Assembly (NCBI GenBank): GCA_011250595.1
Contig: JAANMP010000007.1
Location: 1-64,000 of the forward strand
DNA from: Bacillus sp. MM2020_1
Lineage (GTDB): Bacteria; Bacillota; Bacilli; Bacillales; Cytobacillaceae
Reading direction: 5' to 3'
Length of the DNA stretch: 64,000 nt
Part shown: positions 26,741-38,264 of the stretch, piece after piece
Numbering within the stretch: the stretch's first letter is position 1
How the letters are laid out: every line of letters begins with the position of its first letter
Translations under genes and position numbers: made by a program
Notes under the pieces: model-generated
What the model was told of the DNA's origin: nothing
Seen by the model: only the letters and a program-made list of their open reading frames with translations
The model's database searches: none

Positions 26741-28573
26741 TTATTTATCTTCTTTTACTTCTTCAAATTCTGCATCGACAACATCATCTTTACCCGCAGT
26801 ATTTCCAGCCTCAGGTCCTCCCTGTTGTGCGTGCTGCGCAGCTGCCGCTTGTTCATAAAGTTTAACGGTCAAAGCTTGAACAATTTCCTGTAAAGCATCC
26901 TTTTTCGCACGGATTTCATCCAGGTCGTTTTTCTCAATTGCGGCTTTTAACGCATCTTTTGCTTCATTAGCATTGGCTACTTCACCTGCATCAACCTTAC
27001 CTTCAAGGTCTTTTAAGGTTTTTTCTGTTGTAAAGACAAGTTGGTCTGCTTCATTACGAAGTTCCACTTCATCTTTGCGAAGTTTATCAGCATCAGCATT
27101 TTCTTCTGCTTCACGGACCATTTGTTGAATTTCTTCATCTGATAATCCTGTTGAAGATTTGATGGTAATTTGTTGTTCTTTATTTGTACCAAGATCTTTA
27201 GCACGAACATTTACGATACCATTCTTATCAATATCAAAGTTAACTTCAATTTGTGGAATTCCACGTGGAGCTGGTGGAATATCTGATAATTGGAAGCGTC
27301 CTAGTGTCTTATTATTAGCCGCCATTGGACGTTCCCCTTGAAGAACATGGATATCAACGGCAGTTTGATTATCAGCAGCTGTTGAGAATACTTGTGACTT
27401 AGATGTAGGGATGGTTGTATTACGATCAATTAACTTCGTAAACACACCGCCCATTGTTTCAATACCAAGGGATAATGGGGTAACATCAAGCAATACAACG
27501 TCTTTAACATCCCCAGTAATAACTCCACCTTGAATAGCAGCACCCATTGCTACAACCTCATCAGGGTTAACCCCACGGTGCGGCTCTTGTCCAGTCGCTT
27601 TTTTAATGGCTTCTTGTACAGCAGGAATACGTGTTGATCCACCGACAAGGATAACTTTATCAATTTCTTTAGGTGTTAAACCTGCATCGCTTAATGCTTG
27701 GCGAGTTGGACCCATCGTCCGCTCGACAAGATGCGCAGATATTTCATCAAACTTAGCTCTAGTCATCGTAACTTCCAGGTGAAGCGGACCCGCAGGGCCG
27801 GCAGTGATAAATGGTAATGAAATTTGTGTTGAAGTTACACCGGATAAATCCTTTTTCGCCTTTTCAGCCGCATCTTTTAAGCGTTGTAACGCCATTTTAT
27901 CTTGCGCAAGGTCAATCCCGTTTTCTTTTTTGAATTGGTCTACAAGGTAATCAATGACGACTTGGTCAAAGTCATCCCCGCCTAGACGATTATCACCGGC
28001 TGTTGATTTAACTTGGAACACACCGTCGCCTAATTCAAGAATCGAAACGTCAAATGTTCCACCGCCAAGGTCATAAACAAGAATGGTTTGATCTTGATCG
28101 GTTTTATCTAATCCATAAGCAAGCGCTGCAGCAGTTGGTTCGTTGATGATACGCTCAACTTCTAAACCAGCAATCTTACCTGCATCCTTTGTTGCTTGAC
28201 GCTCAGCATCATTAAAGTATGCTGGTACGGTAATTACTGCCTTTGTAACTGGTTCGCCTAAATAATCTTCCGCATAAGATTTTAGATATTGAAGAATAAT
28301 TGCAGATAATTCTTGTGGTGTATACTCTTTGCCTTCAATATCCACTTTGTAATTTGTGCCCATATGACGTTTAATGGACATGATTGTATTTGGGTTTGTG
28401 ATTGCTTGACGTTTAGCTACTTCTCCAACTTGGCGTTCCCCATTTTTAAACGCAATCACGGAAGGAGCTGTACGATTGCCTTCTGGATTTGGAATAACTT
28501 TTGGTTCGCCGCCTTCAAGGACAGCAACACAAGAGTTGGTTGTACCAAGGTCAATACCGATAATTTTACTCAT
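26741..28573 (-). CDS. dnaK: Chaperone protein DnaK (Hsp70)
   Basis: 610 aa. N-terminal ATPase with [31 protein letters not shown] and [13 protein letters not shown]; substrate-binding domain and Ala/Gln-rich helical lid ending in EFEEVKEDK. Length normal for Gram-positive DnaK, lacking the 24-residue insert of Gram-negatives. Third gene of the heat-shock operon. Confidence 0.99.
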   Translation of the reverse strand: MSKIIGIDLGTTNSCVAVLEGGEPKVIPNPEGNRTAPSVIAFKNGERQVGEVAKRQAITNPNTIMSIKRHMGTNYKVDIEGKEYTPQELSAIILQYLKSYAEDYLGEPVTKAVITVPAYFNDAERQATKDAGKIAGLEVERIINEPTAAALAYGLDKTDQDQTILVYDLGGGTFDVSILELGDGVFQVKSTAGDNRLGGDDFDQVVIDYLVDQFKKENGIDLAQDKMALQRLKDAAEKAKKDLSGVTSTQISLPFITAGPAGPLHLEVTMTRAKFDEISAHLVERTMGPTRQALSDAGLTPKEIDKVILVGGSTRIPAVQEAIKKATGQEPHRGVNPDEVVAMGAAIQGGVITGDVKDVVLLDVTPLSLGIETMGGVFTKLIDRNTTIPTSKSQVFSTAADNQTAVDIHVLQGERPMAANNKTLGRFQLSDIPPAPRGIPQIEVNFDIDKNGIVNVRAKDLGTNKEQQITIKSSTGLSDEEIQQMVREAEENADADKLRKDEVELRNEADQLVFTTEKTLKDLEGKVDAGEVANANEAKDALKAAIEKNDLDEIRAKKDALQEIVQALTVKLYEQAAAAQHAQQGGPEAGNTAGKDDVVDAEFEEVKEDK

Positions 28574-28601
28574 TTCCTTTTCCTCCTAAAAATATGTAAT
28601 C

Positions 28602-29201
28602 TTATTGATTTACTTTTACCATTGCTGGACGAATGACACGGTCCTTTAACAAATATCCTTTTTGAAATTCATCCGTTACAATATTGGAGCCATAGTTCTC
28701 GTCCTCACCCTGCATAACTGCTTGATGGAGATGCGGGTCAAATTCCTTACCTACCGATTCAATTACCTCAACACCTTCATTTTTCAAGGCATCTAGCAAA
28801 CTGCGGTAAACCATGTCCATTCCTTGAAGAAGCGTCTTGGTTTGTTCATTATCCGCTTCAACTTTCATGGCTCTTTCAAAATTGTCGATTGCAGGTAGTA
28901 AATCTGTAATTAGTTTTTGTGCTCTATATTTTTGGCTCGCTTCTAGATCAATTCTAGTGCGTCTCCGGAAATTATCAAAATCAGCTTGAAGTCGGAGATA
29001 TCGATTATCTGCTTCCTCTAATTTTCCATTCAGCAATTGAAGTTCTTGTTCCTTTTCATCAATTGGAAAGTCATCAGTTTGTTCAGTTGTTCCACCCTCT
29101 TCAAAAACAGTCTCAACCGTTTTTTCATCGGTAAGTTCAACATTAACAGTATTTTCGATATCAACTTCTTCATTTATCGTGTTATTATTCTCATTTGTCA
29201 A
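28602..29201 (-). CDS. grpE: Nucleotide exchange factor GrpE
   Basis: 199 aa: acidic N-terminal tail, long dimer coiled coil ([18 protein letters not shown]) and C-terminal beta domain ending [19 protein letters not shown] start at 29201, 7 nt after GGGAGGTGA; the longer frame upstream overlaps the intergenic region without a ribosome site. Releases ADP from DnaK. Confidence 0.96.
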   Translation of the reverse strand: MTNENNNTINEEVDIENTVNVELTDEKTVETVFEEGGTTEQTDDFPIDEKEQELQLLNGKLEEADNRYLRLQADFDNFRRRTRIDLEASQKYRAQKLITDLLPAIDNFERAMKVEADNEQTKTLLQGMDMVYRSLLDALKNEGVEVIESVGKEFDPHLHQAVMQGEDENYGSNIVTDEFQKGYLLKDRVIRPAMVKVNQ

Positions 29202-29328
29202 CTTACTCACCTCCCTTAAAGCATTTACCCATTTTAGTAATATATTTTCATGGAAAAGGGGGTGAAATGAAAGGTATTTCACCAAAGTGAAATTACCCTA
29301 ATTTCACCCTTACTCAATATTTCCAGTG

Positions 29329-30363
29329 CTATTTATTTTGATACAACTTTGTTAAAACTGCCGTTAAATCCTTACTTAGAAATTGCAATAAGCTAATGAC
29401 TCGAGAATATTCCATTCGTGTCGGACCTAGGATGGCAATCGTTCCTAAATTTTCAACCCCTGCTGAATAGGTAGCAGTGATTAGGCTGCAATTATCCATC
29501 ACACTATTGTTATTCTCTCTGCCAATTTTGACATGAATGCCTGCTGAATCATTTCTGATTAAATTATATATCCACTCTTCCTGGTCAATCAGGGTTAAAA
29601 GGCTGCGAAGCTTTGCAACATCATGAAACTCTGGCTGACTTAACATATTCGTTTTTCCGCCAAAGAAAAGTTTTTCATTAATTGGCATTTTTAATGAATC
29701 AGCAACGGTATGCAGCATTAAATCATAATTATGAATATGCTGCCTTAATAGCATCGCCACTTCTTTATAAATTTTATCATTTAGGTCTTCAAGAGGAACT
29801 CCTGCTAAACGTTCATTCAGGATATTGACTGTTTTTTCTAAGTCACTTGCATCCACCGAAGGCGGTAAGGAAAAGGTCCTATTTTCAACATGTCCAGTGT
29901 CTGTTACAAAAATAGCCACAGCGGTCTCTTTGTTCAACGGGATAATTTGAATTCTTTTCAACTTATTAATACTAACGGCCGGACCAAGGACAATCGATGT
30001 GTAATTGGTTAGTTCCGATAATATTTTGGCTGATCTTTGAATAATTTTTTCAAACTCAAAAATTTTCTCCGCAAAAATCGACTGAATAATGGTTACATCA
30101 TGTTGATTTAACACTTGTGGAGACAGGAGATGGTCAACATAATACCGATAACCTTTTTCCGATGGGACACGCCCTGAAGAGGTATGTGTCTTTTCAATAT
30201 ACCCCAAATCTTCTAGGTCGGACATTTCATTGCGAATCGTTGCCGAACTAAAAGAGATTTCCTCTTTTTTCGACAAGCTTCTTGAGCCGACTGGTTGGGC
30301 AGATCGAATAAAGTCATCAACAATAACTTGAAGAATTAACAATTGACGATCTGTTAACAACAT
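29329..30363 (-). CDS. hrcA: Heat-inducible repressor HrcA
   Basis: 344-aa repressor of class I heat-shock genes. Winged helix N-terminal region ([28 protein letters not shown], then [38 protein letters not shown]) and C-terminal GAF-like domain. First gene of the operon; autoregulated through the CIRCE operator 13 bp upstream. TTG start. Confidence 0.97.
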   Translation of the reverse strand: MLLTDRQLLILQVIVDDFIRSAQPVGSRSLSKKEEISFSSATIRNEMSDLEDLGYIEKTHTSSGRVPSEKGYRYYVDHLLSPQVLNQHDVTIIQSIFAEKIFEFEKIIQRSAKILSELTNYTSIVLGPAVSINKLKRIQIIPLNKETAVAIFVTDTGHVENRTFSLPPSVDASDLEKTVNILNERLAGVPLEDLNDKIYKEVAMLLRQHIHNYDLMLHTVADSLKMPINEKLFFGGKTNMLSQPEFHDVAKLRSLLTLIDQEEWIYNLIRNDSAGIHVKIGRENNNSVMDNCSLITATYSAGVENLGTIAILGPTRMEYSRVISLLQFLSKDLTAVLTKLYQNK

Positions 30364-30375
30364 TCATCACCTCTG

Positions 30376-30402
30376 TTAGCACTCCTAGTTACCGAGTGCT
30401 AA
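30376..30402 (-). promoter_or_regulatory. CIRCE operator of the hrcA-grpE-dnaK-dnaJ operon
   Basis: Perfect consensus TTAGCACTC-N9-GAGTGCTAA. HrcA binds it. A -10-like TATAAT follows on the minus strand side at 30402-30407, so operator and promoter overlap. Confidence 0.97.
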
Positions 30403-30460
30403 TTATACTAATAAATTATCAAATAAAGGGGGATGGTGTCAATCAAAAAGCAAATCACTT

Positions 30461-31594
30461 TTATCTTAAAAATGCCTGAAAAACTTCATTTCCTAGCAGT
30501 CGGCCCTTTTTTGTTAAAAATATATGATCTTTTCCCACCGCTAACCACTGTTTATTAGTTAATTCTGCAATCTCCTGCTCGAATAACTGTTGTGGATCAA
30601 CAGCAAACTTTTCAATAAAATGTGGGACTGATACCCCTGCGGTTTTACGCAATCCTAGGAACATTTCTTCTTCCATTTTTTCAACCTTAGTGGTCTGGTG
30701 TTCATCAATAACTGGGAGTTCCCCACTATTAATTTGGTCCATATATCTTTTTAACGGGCCAGTATTTGATCGTCTAACCCCATTCAAGTAACTATGGGCC
30801 CCAGCCCCGAACCCATAATAGGATTCGTTGTTCCAATAGGTTAGGTTATGCCTGCTTTCAAAACCGGGTTTTGAAAAATTACTAATTTCATATTGGTTGA
30901 ATCCATGCTTTTCCATTTCCTCCATTAATAATTCATACATAGCTGCTTCCACATCCTCACCAGGAGTAGGCAACTTTCCTTTTTTCAAGAGGTTATAAAA
31001 GACGGTTTTTGGTTCAATAATTAAGGAATATGCTGAATAATGTGTAATATCAAGGGAAAAAGCCTCAGTTAATGACTCCTTAAAATCTGTAATCGTTTGC
31101 GTTGGTAAACTAAAGATGAGATCGATACTAATGTTTTCGAATCCGATTTTTTTTGCGTTATCAATGGTTTGATAAACATCTTTCGCTTTATGAACGCGGC
31201 CGATTTTTTTTAGTAATTCCTCGTTAAAAGTTTGCACACCTAGACTCAGACGATTTACACCCGCATCCTTTAATATTTCTAATTTTTCCTTCGTTAAATC
31301 ACCTGGATTGGCTTCAAAGGTAAATTCCATCGTCTCACTCTTCGGCAGGTTTCTGTTAATGCTATCGCAAAAATGATAGAGCTGCTGCTCATTTAACGAT
31401 GTCGGGGTACCTCCTCCAACAAAAATTGTTTCCAGATTACCTGAGGGAAACTGATTAACTGTCATTCGAATTTCTTGATCCAGCGCTTTTAAATACTCAT
31501 CTACCGGCTGACCCTTTAGAAATACTTTATTAAAATCACAATAATGGCAAATATGCTCACAAAAAGGGATATGGAGATAGGCCGATTTAATCAT
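30461..31594 (-). CDS. hemW: Heme chaperone HemW (radical SAM, CPO-like)
   Basis: 377-aa radical SAM protein. Cluster cysteines C12, C16, C19 in PFCEHICHYCDF, then GGGTPTSL, and a C-terminal HemN-like domain with EEEMFLGLRKTAGV. Many genomes label it oxygen-independent coproporphyrinogen oxidase, but this branch (YqeR) acts as a heme-binding chaperone. ATG at 31594 preferred because a ribosome site (GAGGAAG) is 8-11 nt upstream; a GTG three codons earlier is too close to it. Confidence 0.93.
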   Translation of the reverse strand: MIKSAYLHIPFCEHICHYCDFNKVFLKGQPVDEYLKALDQEIRMTVNQFPSGNLETIFVGGGTPTSLNEQQLYHFCDSINRNLPKSETMEFTFEANPGDLTKEKLEILKDAGVNRLSLGVQTFNEELLKKIGRVHKAKDVYQTIDNAKKIGFENISIDLIFSLPTQTITDFKESLTEAFSLDITHYSAYSLIIEPKTVFYNLLKKGKLPTPGEDVEAAMYELLMEEMEKHGFNQYEISNFSKPGFESRHNLTYWNNESYYGFGAGAHSYLNGVRRSNTGPLKRYMDQINSGELPVIDEHQTTKVEKMEEEMFLGLRKTAGVSVPHFIEKFAVDPQQLFEQEIAELTNKQWLAVGKDHIFLTKKGRLLGNEVFQAFLR

Positions 31595-31620
31595 TTCTTT
31601 CACTTCCTCGATAAATGTAA

Positions 31621-31666
31621 CAAAAAGAGGTTAGAATTCGCCCGAAAATGGCTTGTCCTAACCTCC
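31621..31666 (-). terminator. Terminator after lepA
   Basis: Stem GAGGTTAG / CTAACCTC with a longer imperfect interior, followed by TTTTTG on the minus strand, just past the lepA stop. Confidence 0.75.
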
Positions 31667-31673
31667 CGCTAGT

Positions 31674-33509
31674 TTATTTTTTTGTATTGGTATCGTCCAT
31701 TTTTAAGACAGCCATAAATGCTTCTTGTGGTACTTCAACGGATCCAACCTGTTTCATCCGCTTCTTACCTTCTTTTTGCTTTTCTAACAATTTACGTTTA
31801 CGGGAAATATCTCCACCATAACATTTGGCTAATACGTTTTTACGCATGGCTTTAATTGTGGAACGAGCGACAATTTTTTGACCAATTGCCGCCTGAATCG
31901 GAACCTCGAACTGTTGTCTTGGAATAAGTTCCTTCAGCTTTTCAACGATAATTTTTCCGCGTTCATAGGCAAAATCATTATGAACGATAAAGCTTAAAGC
32001 ATCCACTTTTTCAGCATTTAGTAATATATCCATTTTGACCAACTTGGATGGTTTATAACCAATAAGCTCGTAATCAAAGGAAGCATAACCTCTTGTGCTC
32101 GATTTCAATTGATCAAAGAAATCATAGACAATTTCCGCTAATGGCATCTCATAAATGATACTTACCCGATTTTCAGCCAGGTATTCCATCGTTACGAAAA
32201 TCCCTCGTTTGAGTTGGCATAGTTCCATAATTGTACCAACATAATCATTTGGAGCCATCATGGTTGCTTTTACATACGGCTCTTCCACGCGTTCTATTTT
32301 TTGCGGGTCTGGTAAATCCGACGGATTATCCACCTTTATTTCAGAACCATCTGTCATGTGAACGTGATAGATAACACTTGGTGCAGTGGTAATTAGATCG
32401 ATCTTGAATTCTCGTTCAATCCGTTCTTGAATGATTTCCATATGAAGCAGTCCTAGAAATCCACAGCGGAAACCGAAACCAAGTGCTTGCGATGTTTCAG
32501 GTTCAAATTGAAGGGAGGAATCGTTTAACTGCAACTTTTCAAGCGCTTCACGTAAATCATTAAATTTCGCTGTATCAATTGGATAAAGCCCACAATATAC
32601 CATTGGGTTGAGTTTGCGGTAACCGGGAAGGGCTTCTGTTGCTCCGTTTTTCGCATTTGTAATCGTATCACCGACACGGGTGTCGCCGACATTTTTAATC
32701 GATGCAGATAAAAAGCCAACATCACCAACGGTTAACTCGTTTAACATCGTCGCTTTTGGTGTAAAAACACCTACTTCATTTACTTCAAATTCTTTCCCGG
32801 TAGCCATCATTCTAACTTTGTCGCCGACTTTAACAGTTCCCTCGACAACCCGGATATAGGCAACAACACCTCGATAGGCATCATAAAGTGAATCAAATAT
32901 TAGCGCTTTTAACGGCGCCTCTGGATTTCCAGTTGGTGCAGGGACTTTTTCAACAATTTGTTCAAGGATTTCTTCGATCCCAATACCTGCTTTAGCTGAA
33001 GCTAACACAGCTTCTGAAGCATCCAAGCCGATGATTTCTTCGATTTCGCCGCGTACCCGCTCTGGGTCAGCACTAGGTAAGTCGATTTTATTGATGACTG
33101 GTAGAATTTCAAGATCGTTATCAAGGGCAAGGTAAACGTTCGCTAGTGTCTGTGCTTCAATTCCTTGAGCAGCGTCAACGACTAAAACAGCCCCTTCACA
33201 GGCTGCAAGGCTCCTTGAAACCTCATACGTAAAATCGACGTGTCCAGGTGTATCAATTAAATGGAAAATATATTCTTCTCCATCTTTAGCTTTGTATTTT
33301 AACTGAACGGCATTTAACTTAATGGTAATCCCACGTTCTCTTTCAAGGTCCATCGAATCCAATAGCTGGTCTTTCATTTCCCGAGAGGTCAACGCATTGG
33401 TTTTCTCCAAGATACGGTCAGCCAAAGTTGATTTCCCATGATCGATATGGGCAATGATTGAGAAATTTCTAATTTTTGATTGTCTGTTTAGTCTTTCATT
33501 ATTGTTCAC
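31674..33509 (-). CDS. lepA: Elongation factor 4 (LepA)
   Basis: 611-aa translational GTPase. G1 [13 protein letters not shown], switch [11 protein letters not shown]4 [10 protein letters not shown], then EF-G-like domains and the LepA-specific C-terminal domain ([34 protein letters not shown]). GTG start 6 nt after AGGAGTG. Terminator on both sides, so probably its own transcript. Confidence 0.97.
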   Translation of the reverse strand: MNNNERLNRQSKIRNFSIIAHIDHGKSTLADRILEKTNALTSREMKDQLLDSMDLERERGITIKLNAVQLKYKAKDGEEYIFHLIDTPGHVDFTYEVSRSLAACEGAVLVVDAAQGIEAQTLANVYLALDNDLEILPVINKIDLPSADPERVRGEIEEIIGLDASEAVLASAKAGIGIEEILEQIVEKVPAPTGNPEAPLKALIFDSLYDAYRGVVAYIRVVEGTVKVGDKVRMMATGKEFEVNEVGVFTPKATMLNELTVGDVGFLSASIKNVGDTRVGDTITNAKNGATEALPGYRKLNPMVYCGLYPIDTAKFNDLREALEKLQLNDSSLQFEPETSQALGFGFRCGFLGLLHMEIIQERIEREFKIDLITTAPSVIYHVHMTDGSEIKVDNPSDLPDPQKIERVEEPYVKATMMAPNDYVGTIMELCQLKRGIFVTMEYLAENRVSIIYEMPLAEIVYDFFDQLKSSTRGYASFDYELIGYKPSKLVKMDILLNAEKVDALSFIVHNDFAYERGKIIVEKLKELIPRQQFEVPIQAAIGQKIVARSTIKAMRKNVLAKCYGGDISRKRKLLEKQKEGKKRMKQVGSVEVPQEAFMAVLKMDDTNTKK

Positions 33510-33610
33510 GGTATTTCACTCCTACTATACTCGCACATATACACTATTTTGAATTATATCAATAGGATTACCAAGATTCAATGAAAACTCTAATAAGATT
33601 ATTTCCTGAA

Positions 33611-33640
33611 ATAAAATAGCGGCACCCAATGGGTGCCACT
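33611..33640 (-). terminator. Terminator after yqxA
   Basis: Stem GGCACCCA / TGGGTGCC followed by a T-containing tail on the minus strand. Confidence 0.75.
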
Positions 33641-33647
33641 ACACGTT

Positions 33648-33974
33648 TTAATCCGCGATAAGTTCAACTATTTTTTGGGAGGCACCTGATATCCCATCGG
33701 ACATCTTCTTTCCCATCGAAGAGAAGAAATTATATGCGCTTATTTCTTCAAGCTTCTTCTTCTTTGCTTCGAGATCATGGCTTGATATATCATTGCCCAA
33801 AAAGGTTGCACTTAAGTTACTGTCCGTTTCATTTAAACTTACGGCATTTTGAAAATTCGGATCATCATAGCCTTTCATTTTATGAATACCGTCATTGGCT
33901 AATTGCATACCTACTAAAACAGAGATTAACATGAGCGCAGCTAGGCATAGGCTTTTTAACATGAACATTTTCAT
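33648..33974 (-). CDS. yqxA: YqxA family protein (DUF3679)
   Basis: 108 aa with one N-terminal membrane segment (residues about 6-24) and a charged outer part. Start at ATG 33974 (MKMFMLKSLCL) 8 nt after AAGGGAG. Its place between spoIIP and lepA matches B. subtilis yqxA, a member of the sporulation-controlled gpr/spoIIP neighbourhood; function unknown. Confidence 0.85.
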   Translation of the reverse strand: MKMFMLKSLCLAALMLISVLVGMQLANDGIHKMKGYDDPNFQNAVSLNETDSNLSATFLGNDISSHDLEAKKKKLEEISAYNFFSSMGKKMSDGISGASQKIVELIAD

Positions 33975-33993
33975 AAAAAATGCTCCCTTACTT

Positions 33994-35196
33994 CTATTGT
34001 TTTTTTGTTGATTGCTCAACATCCCCATTTACTTTTTCTGCTTGCCAGTAGAATTCACTAAATACGTCTGCAAGTGCGTCAGCCGATCGATTTAATTCCT
34101 CAAATGTATTATCGACTCCGCCAAATTCAATCAAAAGCGCATTTTCAGATAGGTTTTGATTGTAAATACTGTTAGAGCCAGCAGCATTTTTGACCATAAC
34201 TCCTCGGCTTAACCCCTTATACTTCTTTTGAAGTAGATCGTGCAGTTCCTTTGCTAGTTTTGCATTTTTTTCATAATTTGGGTTTTTACCACCTATAACA
34301 AATGCAAGCTTCGCAAAAGACTTTCCATTAATGCTAACTGTTGTTTGGTTCTTGCGTCGTGAATCCCTATGAATATCAATAAAATAAGCCAAATCATGGT
34401 TTTGTGCCATTGCTGCTTGTACAACCGGGCGAGATTCCTGGTACGAACTTGGATAACCTAAACCTTTTTTATTTAAGTTCGCCTGGATATCAGTTTTATC
34501 AATAGTAGTACCGATTCCTCGATCCTCTAAGCTCGTTTTTAATTGATCGCCAATTTTGGTGACGTTGATTTTTGAATGGTAGGCCAGATTCGGATTCGTG
34601 ACGCCTTTAAGATATGGTAAATAAGATTCCCGAGTATGTGTAAAGTAAACATAGACTATCTTGTGATCGCCTGTTGTTTGTCCAGGTGTTGAAGGGGTCT
34701 TTTCTCCTGATGGCTTCTCGATACCTTCTAAATTTACCAAAGATGCTTCTCGCTCTGCTTTCATAATTTCAATAGGAGGCGCAGATTCAATTGGCATATT
34801 AGTGTAATTAGTACCCTCACCAGCCACAAGAATTTTCCCATCAAATTGAAAGAATCCGGGAAGCTCTCTGCCTAAAAGGCTTCGAGGATCATTTAAATTT
34901 ATATTGCTTGAAAGCTTAAATACTAGATTGGTCAATTTTGGAGTAGCAGTCCAATCTCTTTCAACCGATAAAAAATGATGATTTTCCCAGCCCATTAATT
35001 GATAAAGCAATTCTCCATTCACATTTGTAGCAGCCTGATTAACCGAAGACGACATTGGCCGATATTGTGGCTTTAACGAGGTTAATAATCCACTAATAGA
35101 GAAAATCAATAGCATAAAGATTATCAGTAATCCAGCGACTTTAAGTAAACTTGATCCTTGTACCATAATAAAAGTTCCTGAGTTTCTAGCTTTCAT
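33994..35196 (-). CDS. spoIIP: Stage II sporulation protein P (peptidoglycan amidase/endopeptidase)
   Basis: 400-aa membrane-anchored hydrolase of the DMP engulfment complex with SpoIID and SpoIIM. One N-terminal membrane helix (about 17-38), then a hydrolase domain with VYFTHTRESYLPYL, DIHRDS and NALLIEFGG motifs. ATG at 35196 chosen, 5 nt after GAGGTGG. Expressed under sigmaE in the mother cell in relatives. Confidence 0.95.
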   Translation of the reverse strand: MKARNSGTFIMVQGSSLLKVAGLLIIFMLLIFSISGLLTSLKPQYRPMSSSVNQAATNVNGELLYQLMGWENHHFLSVERDWTATPKLTNLVFKLSSNINLNDPRSLLGRELPGFFQFDGKILVAGEGTNYTNMPIESAPPIEIMKAEREASLVNLEGIEKPSGEKTPSTPGQTTGDHKIVYVYFTHTRESYLPYLKGVTNPNLAYHSKINVTKIGDQLKTSLEDRGIGTTIDKTDIQANLNKKGLGYPSSYQESRPVVQAAMAQNHDLAYFIDIHRDSRRKNQTTVSINGKSFAKLAFVIGGKNPNYEKNAKLAKELHDLLQKKYKGLSRGVMVKNAAGSNSIYNQNLSENALLIEFGGVDNTFEELNRSADALADVFSEFYWQAEKVNGDVEQSTKKQ

Positions 35197-35322
35197 GGTT
35201 CCACCTCGCAAAACGGATTCTAGTAAATATTATGAAGATACTAGAATCGATAGAACCACTAGTTAAATTTTAGAGGCACTTCCTATAAAAAGTAGATCTA
35301 AAAAGCACCTCGGGGAAATCCT

Positions 35323-36447
35323 TTATTTTGTATAATACCCTGCATTCTCTTGGTCAACTGCACTATGGAGTGAGGAATTCAATCCGTTAGCAATTAAATT
35401 TGCCATATCTTCGATGAAAACATCTACTTCCTTAGGAGTCACCATTAAATTATGTCCGATTGGAGACAATACCTCATAAATTAATTTTCTTTTTTCATCA
35501 TCTGCTAATGTACCAATCATCCCAAGAAACGTCTTGCGGTGCTTTTCTTCAGGTAAATCCTCCTCGGTCAGCTTGCGCTTTTCTCCGAAACTCATCCCAG
35601 CTGGTGCAAGCGCCCTCGATGGCCGATTTCCTTCCCTAAGTTCTTTCCCGAAATGCTTAAGAATAAAATCAATCGTATCACTTGTAATTGACACGGCATC
35701 AACCACTGTCGGAACCCCAATCGCAATGACAGGAATCCCTAAGGTTTCCTTACTCAGTTCTTTTCTTTTATTACCAACACCTGAACCAGGATGAATGCCT
35801 GTATCGGAAATTTGAATCGTCGAATTGACTCTTTCAATCGATCGTGATGCTAGTGCATCAATGGCAATTACAAAATCAGGTTTTGTTTTTTCAACAACTC
35901 CAAAAATAATATCGCTTGTCTCAATCCCGGTTAAACCCATAACCCCCGGCGATAGTGCACTAACCGACCTAAATCCTTCTTCGACATTTTCGGGCTGAAG
36001 TTGAAACAGGTGACGGGTAACCAACAAGTTTTCACAAACCATCGGTCCTAGTGCATCTGGGGTTACATTCCAATTTCCCAGTCCTACCACTAAACAGGAA
36101 TCCGTTTTTTTAATCCCGGTTCCCTCTAAAAAGTAAGCAAACTCCCTTGCGAAAATTTCCTCAACCTTTTGCTGTACCTCCGTATTTTGCTGGCGAATCC
36201 CTTGTACTTCTAACGTTAAATATCGGCCAGCCTTTTTGCCGAGCTGTTGTTCACCTTGTTTGGTAACCTCTACTAAAGAAATCTTTATGTCATCAACATC
36301 TTTTTCTTTTATAATTACGCCTTCAATTTGCGAAAGATCTTTTTCTTGCCCGACTGTTCCATCCTGTCGTGATAGCACCATTTCCCGTGCTTCAATGGCC
36401 AAATCCGTTCGAACAGAGTACTGACTTAAGTCAATTGATTCGTTCAT
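35323..36447 (-). CDS. gpr: Germination protease Gpr
   Basis: 374-aa aspartic-type spore endoprotease that degrades small acid-soluble proteins at germination; made as a zymogen under sigmaG. N-terminal propeptide then DLAIEAREM, core [26 protein letters not shown] and [12 protein letters not shown] motifs. ATG at 36447 preferred over one six codons upstream on ribosome-site spacing (GGGAG). Upstream of spoIIP as in B. subtilis. Confidence 0.95.
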   Translation of the reverse strand: MNESIDLSQYSVRTDLAIEAREMVLSRQDGTVGQEKDLSQIEGVIIKEKDVDDIKISLVEVTKQGEQQLGKKAGRYLTLEVQGIRQQNTEVQQKVEEIFAREFAYFLEGTGIKKTDSCLVVGLGNWNVTPDALGPMVCENLLVTRHLFQLQPENVEEGFRSVSALSPGVMGLTGIETSDIIFGVVEKTKPDFVIAIDALASRSIERVNSTIQISDTGIHPGSGVGNKRKELSKETLGIPVIAIGVPTVVDAVSITSDTIDFILKHFGKELREGNRPSRALAPAGMSFGEKRKLTEEDLPEEKHRKTFLGMIGTLADDEKRKLIYEVLSPIGHNLMVTPKEVDVFIEDMANLIANGLNSSLHSAVDQENAGYYTK

Positions 36448-36643
36448 TACATACACTCCCATCAAAATCTTCCTAAAATATAGAAACTATTTCCTATTTT
36501 TACCCTTTTCAACTTAATTCATGCAAAAAACAAGTATTGCAATATTAGCTTCCATTTGATAAAATATTTCATGTTCTGAATTATTTTTTATGAATGTTAA
36601 GTCGAGTTCATATAGTCTCGATTCTTTGTAGGAGGTGAAAGTA

Positions 36644-36904
36644 ATGCCTAATATTAAATCTGCTATTAAACGTGTAAAAACAAGCGAAGCTCGTAATGCT
36701 CAAAATACAACTGTTAAATCTGCAACTCGTACTGCTGTTAAGAAAGCGGAAGCTGCTATTACACTTAATGATGCTACAGCTGCTAAGGAAGCATTAGTAA
36801 CTGCTGCTAGTAAATTAGACAAGGCTGCTGCTAAAGGTCTTATCCACAAAAATGCTGCTGCTCGTAAAAAATCCCGTCTAATGAAAAAGACAAACGCTCT
36901 TTAA
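36644..36904 (+). CDS. rpsT: 30S ribosomal protein S20
   Basis: 86 aa, basic, helical ([20 protein letters not shown]... RKKSRLMKK). ATG at 36644, 8 nt after AGGAGGTG. Divergent from gpr. Normal length. Confidence 0.97.
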   Translation: MPNIKSAIKRVKTSEARNAQNTTVKSATRTAVKKAEAAITLNDATAAKEALVTAASKLDKAAAKGLIHKNAAARKKSRLMKKTNAL

Positions 36905-36912
36905 TTAAAGCG

Positions 36913-36948
36913 AAAAAAAACGATTCCCTTTACAGGAATCGTTTTTTT
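36913..36948. terminator. Terminator shared by rpsT and holA
   Basis: Stem AAACGATTCC / GGAATCGTTT with A and T runs on both sides, so it can act in both directions between the converging genes. Confidence 0.88.
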
Positions 36949-37963
36949 ATTTCTTTAAATGAAATAGAAACATCTCAATTAATAAAGATTTATTCATGCC
37001 TCCGGTTTTCATTTGATAGTCGGCTTCAGCAAGGAGTTCCATTAAATGAGCCAATTCTTCATCCGTAAATTTTGGCGCTTGTCCGAGGGCAAGTTTGACT
37101 CGGAAGGGGTGTGTTTTCAAGAAACCGGCTATTTGCTGCTGTCCATACCCTCTTCTCGAGAGCTCCTTCACCTGGTAAATTAACCTAAATTGTCCCGCCA
37201 GCAATGCCAAGATCTTAATCGGTTCTTCATTTTGTTTTAACAAATCATAATAAATTCTTAGGGCTTCATCGAGTTTTCGCTGAACAACTTTTTCAATCAG
37301 TGTAAAAATATTTTGCTCAAGCGAACGAGCTACTAATTTTTCCACTAAACTGATATCAATCCTTTTTTCGTCTGCTGCGTATAAGGCCAATTTGTCCACT
37401 TCACTGGTAATCATAAACATATTTGTTCCAACCAATGCCAGCAATTGTTCAATCGCCGCTGGTTCAAATTCAATCCCGCTGCGCTTTGCCCTGCTCACTA
37501 CCCAGTTTTTTAATTCATGTTCATTTAACTTTTTGGCTTCAACTATTTCAGCGCTTCTTTTTAATTCTTTCGTTATTTTTTTTCGTTCATCTAATTTTTC
37601 ATATGGAGCTGAAATGACGACTACTGTATATGGTGCCGGCTCCTTCAAATACATTTCGAATCTTGATATATTATGATTGATTTTTTCTTTTGATTTTTCA
37701 GCAGTTAAAAAAACAGGATTATGTAAAAAGATTACTTTCTTTTCACCCAAAAATGGAAAGGTTTCCGCATCTTCAATTGCAACTTCAATTGGAGTTTCCT
37801 CTAAATCATAGGTTGAGAAATTAAAATCCTTTTCTTCTTCAGTTAAAATATGGTTAAGTAATAATTGCTTTGTTTCATTTATTAAAAATGCCTCTGTGCC
37901 AAATAATAAATAAATAGGAGCAATTTCCTTTTGTTTAATTTTTCTCCAAATATCAACGACCAT
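36947..37963 (-). CDS. holA: DNA polymerase III subunit delta
   Basis: 338-aa clamp-loader subunit. N-terminal domain (APIYLLFGTEAFLINETKQLL), the AAA-like middle and the C-terminal helical collar (LLAGQFRLIYQVKELSRRGYGQQQIAGFLKTHPFRVKLAL). B. subtilis name yqeN. ATG start 7 nt after GGGAGC. Confidence 0.94.
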   Translation of the reverse strand: MVVDIWRKIKQKEIAPIYLLFGTEAFLINETKQLLLNHILTEEEKDFNFSTYDLEETPIEVAIEDAETFPFLGEKKVIFLHNPVFLTAEKSKEKINHNISRFEMYLKEPAPYTVVVISAPYEKLDERKKITKELKRSAEIVEAKKLNEHELKNWVVSRAKRSGIEFEPAAIEQLLALVGTNMFMITSEVDKLALYAADEKRIDISLVEKLVARSLEQNIFTLIEKVVQRKLDEALRIYYDLLKQNEEPIKILALLAGQFRLIYQVKELSRRGYGQQQIAGFLKTHPFRVKLALGQAPKFTDEELAHLMELLAEADYQMKTGGMNKSLLIEMFLFHLKK

Positions 37964-38033
37964 TTGTCAGCGCTCCCCTTCTCCCACTCATATATATGGT
38001 AAAGAAGCTTGGACAATTTGACAAGTACTTAAA

Positions 38034-38067
38034 GGGAATTAGCACTTATCAATAAGTGCTAATTCCC
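38034..38067. repeat. Perfect 16-bp palindrome with CIRCE-like half-sites
   Basis: GGGAATTAGCACTTAT - CA - ATAAGTGCTAATTCCC, 71 bp upstream of holA in the 301-bp gap before yqzM. The arms contain TTAGCACT / AGTGCTAA as in CIRCE, but the half-sites are closer together than the canonical nine-base spacer. The rest of the gap holds no ORF I can support. Confidence 0.75.
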
Positions 38068-38264
38068 AATCTATAATGAACGCCTTCAATAGAAGCCCTA
38101 GGATATTCTATTGTTCGGCGGAATTCCTTGTGTAAGATTAGTGTAGCCTTTTATCAGTCTCACTATTTTGACAACTCTTGTCAGTTAAGGAAATGCATTT
38201 TGATGTAAGCTGGATTTTTTCATGAGAATGACTTATACTATATGTGAAATAGGAGGGGTAGACT

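Noticed and set aside
30461..31594. Oxygen-independent coproporphyrinogen oxidase (HemN)
   Set aside because: The protein is of the shorter HemW branch by N-terminus, length and lepA-hrcA context.
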